A stretch of 33,811 nucleotides of DNA from NCBI GenBank assembly GCA_011043375.1, contig DQYP01000102.1, positions 1-33,811 on the forward strand. Reading direction: 5' to 3'. The stretch is from Thermotogaceae bacterium. Its GTDB lineage: Bacteria > Thermotogota > Thermotogae > B21-G9 > HyVt-16. Every line of letters starts with the position of its first letter. Position 1 is the stretch's first letter. Of this stretch, positions 31,774 through 33,811 are shown piece after piece. The notes beneath the pieces are model-generated. The model had not been told where the DNA came from. It saw only the letters and a list, made by a program, of their open reading frames with translations, and did not search any database. The position numbers and the translations under genes are program-made.

Positions 31774-33479
31774 ATAATATGAGTGTTGACGATGAAACAA
31801 CATTATCCCAGCTTTTGAAAAAAGACAAGATAAAGTTGCATTTTCTTGAAAATGATGAAGAGCATATAGTTCCTTATCTGACAAAACTGGATCAATTCGT
31901 GGAGAAATATTCCGAATATCATAAGGGTCCAATACTCGCTGCAAGACTCAACAACAGTATATGGGAGCTTTCAAGGCCTGTGGAATGGGATGGAGAAGTT
32001 AGATTCATAGATTTAAGCGAACTCGATGGTTTGAGAATATACCAGAGAAGTTTGGTATTGTTGAGCAGTATAGCCATAAAAAGGTTGTTCGGTGAAAACA
32101 AAAAAATGGTGGTTTACCATTCAATTGGGAGAAATCTTTACTGTGAAGTGCCTGGAATGAAAATTACCGATGACACGATACAAAAAATAAAATCTGAGAT
32201 CAGAAAACTTGTGAATATGGATCTACCGATAGAAAAGATAACAGTTGAAAAGAACAAAGCAATGAAGTTCTTCGAGTCCCGTGGAGAATGTGATAAAGCA
32301 AAGCTTTTCAAATACAGAAAAAAAAAGACGGTAAAACTTTACAAACTTTTAGACTATATTGTGTATTTTTATGGATATGTGGTACCGCGGACTTCTCTCA
32401 TCAAGGTCTTCGATATAAAAAAATACAACAAGGGGTTCGTCTTGGTACATCCGGATCCTCAATACCCGGATAGGACCACTGAATTTTTTGAGATCCCTAA
32501 GTTAACATCTATATTTTTGGAGTATGAAAAATGGGCGGAAATAATGGGTGTAAAAAACGTTGGTGATATAAATCAGATGATAGTAGATAAAAAAATAAGG
32601 GATCTGATAAACGTTGCCGAAGCACTTCATGAGAAGAAAATAGCATTGATCGCAGAACAGTTTATGAATTCCAAAGCGCGGATAATACTCATAGCGGGAC
32701 CATCTTCTTCTGGAAAAACGACCTTTTCGAAGAGACTAACATTGCAATTGAGAGCGAATGGCTTGAAACCTGTTGCCATATCGCTGGATGATTATTTTGT
32801 TGATAGAGATAAGACACCATTAGATGAAAATGGGAAACCAGATTTTGAATCGATTCATGCTCTTGATTTGGAACTTTTCAATCAAAATTTGTTGGGACTT
32901 TTAGAAGGTAAAGAAGTGGAGATACCAAAATTCGACTTCAAATCCGGGAGACGAGTATGGACGGGTAGAAAATTGAAAATATCGACAAATCAACCGTTAG
33001 TAATAGAAGGAATACATGGTTTGAATGAACTTTTAACGGAGAGTATACCAAGAGAGTTGAAATTCAAAGTGTATGTCAGCGCCCTTACACAATTGAACAT
33101 AGACGATCTGAACAGGATACCAACAACCGATACCAGGATAATACGAAGAATGGTGAGAGATGAAAAATTCAGAGGTCATTCGGCTTTGGATACACTTAGA
33201 ATGTGGCCAAATGTTAGAAAAGGTGAGGAAAAATATATTTTCCCATTTCAAGAAGAAGCTGATGTAATGTTCAACTCAGCTTTGGTGTATGAACTCGCTG
33301 TGTTGAAATTGTTTGCTGAACCTTTGCTTGTCCAAGTGAACAATTCGGAACCGGAGTTTTCTGAAGCGATGAGGTTGTTGAAGTTTCTCGACTACTTTTT
33401 ATCGATAACCAATCTTGAGGACATCCCAAGAACCTCTATTCTCAGGGAATTCATTGGAATGAGTGTGTTCAAATATTGA
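31770..33479 (+). CDS. Uridine kinase-like P-loop kinase with ThrRS-like N-terminal domain
   Basis: This 569-residue protein has two parts. Residues of about 20-250 resemble the TGS/second-additional-domain region of threonyl-tRNA synthetase, with a YHSIGRNLYCEV segment at about 115-126. Residues of about 300-500 form a uridine kinase/phosphoribulokinase domain with Walker A GPSSSGKTT (310-318), the SLDDYFVDRDKTPLDENG loop, VIEGIHGLN and a basic lid RIIRRMVRDEKFRG. Related proteins are annotated as nucleoside kinases; the role of the synthetase-like part is not known to me. The editing-site HxxxH appears replaced by HSIGR, so ancestral editing is doubtful. ATG 31770 overlaps the uvrA stop as ATGA. 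Confidence 0.85.
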   Translation: MNNMSVDDETTLSQLLKKDKIKLHFLENDEEHIVPYLTKLDQFVEKYSEYHKGPILAARLNNSIWELSRPVEWDGEVRFIDLSELDGLRIYQRSLVLLSSIAIKRLFGENKKMVVYHSIGRNLYCEVPGMKITDDTIQKIKSEIRKLVNMDLPIEKITVEKNKAMKFFESRGECDKAKLFKYRKKKTVKLYKLLDYIVYFYGYVVPRTSLIKVFDIKKYNKGFVLVHPDPQYPDRTTEFFEIPKLTSIFLEYEKWAEIMGVKNVGDINQMIVDKKIRDLINVAEALHEKKIALIAEQFMNSKARIILIAGPSSSGKTTFSKRLTLQLRANGLKPVAISLDDYFVDRDKTPLDENGKPDFESIHALDLELFNQNLLGLLEGKEVEIPKFDFKSGRRVWTGRKLKISTNQPLVIEGIHGLNELLTESIPRELKFKVYVSALTQLNIDDLNRIPTTDTRIIRRMVRDEKFRGHSALDTLRMWPNVRKGEEKYIFPFQEEADVMFNSALVYELAVLKLFAEPLLVQVNNSEPEFSEAMRLLKFLDYFLSITNLEDIPRTSILREFIGMSVFKY

Positions 33480-33504
33480 AAAAAATATCGAGTGGAGGGA
33501 AGAA

Positions 33505-33811
33505 ATGAAAAGATTCCCAGTACTTTTCTCTGTATTGTTAATCTCAATTTCCGTTCTCTTAGGCATGGAGATTAAGATAGGTCTTTCACAAAATGGTGGG
33601 CCATTTAAAAATATCAAAAGGCTTTTGATTGAATCGAATAATCTTTCAATAAACGATGAAGTAAAACTGTACAATAGCATCGAGATAAAGTTTTCAAAAG
33701 GAAAATTACTGGTATTGCAAAACAAAAGGACTGTTTATGAGGGAATTTATTTGAAAGTATCAACTGATTCCGGCATTATGAAACTCAAGAGACTCGACAA
33801 CAACCTAACAA
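33505..33811 (+). CDS. Exported protein, 3'-truncated by the window end
   Basis: A frame opens at ATG 33505, 5 nt after GGAGGG, and runs off the window after 102 codons. It starts with a clear signal peptide (MKRFPVLFSVLLISISVLLG) and continues with MEIKIGLSQNGGPF and beta-rich sequence (LLVLQNKRTVYEGIYLKVS). The arrangement recalls the N-terminal part of SpoIID/LytB-type exported proteins, but too little is visible to name it. It follows the kinase gene by 25 nt and is probably in the same operon. Confidence 0.65.
   Translation, partial: MKRFPVLFSVLLISISVLLGMEIKIGLSQNGGPFKNIKRLLIESNNLSINDEVKLYNSIEIKFSKGKLLVLQNKRTVYEGIYLKVSTDSGIMKLKRLDNNLT

Noticed and set aside
1..33811. CRISPR arrays, insertion sequences, prophage genes or integrative element borders.
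   Set aside because: No regularly spaced direct repeats, transposase or integrase motifs, or terminal inverted repeats were seen; coding style is uniform throughout.

Overview
This window looks like chromosomal DNA from a thermophilic, low-GC member of the Thermotogota, probably near Pseudothermotoga or Thermotoga. The evidence is Lys/Glu/Ile-rich proteins, very tight operons with many 1-20 nt overlaps, strong GGAGG-type ribosome binding sites, frequent GTG/TTG starts, and gene content familiar from that phylum. The assignment is an inference from style and content; no marker search was possible. No insertion sequence, prophage or CRISPR array is visible.

Region 1 (1-8045, + strand): a MoxR ATPase gene is followed by an oligopeptide ABC transporter operon (oppB, oppC, oppD, oppF, oppA) and an M20 amidohydrolase, closed by a strong terminator. 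Between moxR and oppB lies a textbook-like promoter (TTGACA, 17 bp, TAGAAT). After it come a 34-codon leader ORF with clustered Arg codons, a hairpin that can compete with a terminator, the terminator itself, and then oppB. This has the layout of a leader-peptide attenuator and is the most interesting signal in the window.

Region 2 (8046-12249, + strand): rsmA (ksgA) and a PAS-PAS-AAA-Fis regulator with an intact GAFTGA motif, then a strong promoter, tRNA-Val(CAC), tRNA-Lys(CTT), a structured leader with a terminator, and infC-rpmI-rplT. The infC gene very probably starts at ATT. A bidirectional terminator separates it from the converging operon.

Region 3 (12274-23894, - strand): an eleven-gene operon read right to left. 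It encodes an ABC-F ATPase, RNase R, a HAD phosphatase, a 2-hydroxyacid dehydrogenase, a VOC protein, Obg, NadD, a Dus tRNA dihydrouridine synthase, a radical SAM protein, CoaE and finally a sugar-type ABC solute-binding protein without permeases. It mixes translation/ribosome housekeeping with cofactor synthesis.

Region 4 (23963-33811, + strand): a divergent operon encoding an M50 membrane protease, an HD-GYP protein, an exported phospholipase D-like protein, a membrane-anchored coiled-coil/TPR protein, GlmM, UvrA, a uridine-kinase-like protein and a truncated exported protein. The first genes suggest envelope and signalling functions. UvrA has no ATG, GTG or TTG early enough to encode its conserved N-terminus and appears to start at ATT behind a perfect ribosome binding site. 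Regions 3 and 4 are driven from a 30-bp segment where two extended -10 promoters sit back to back around one dyad.
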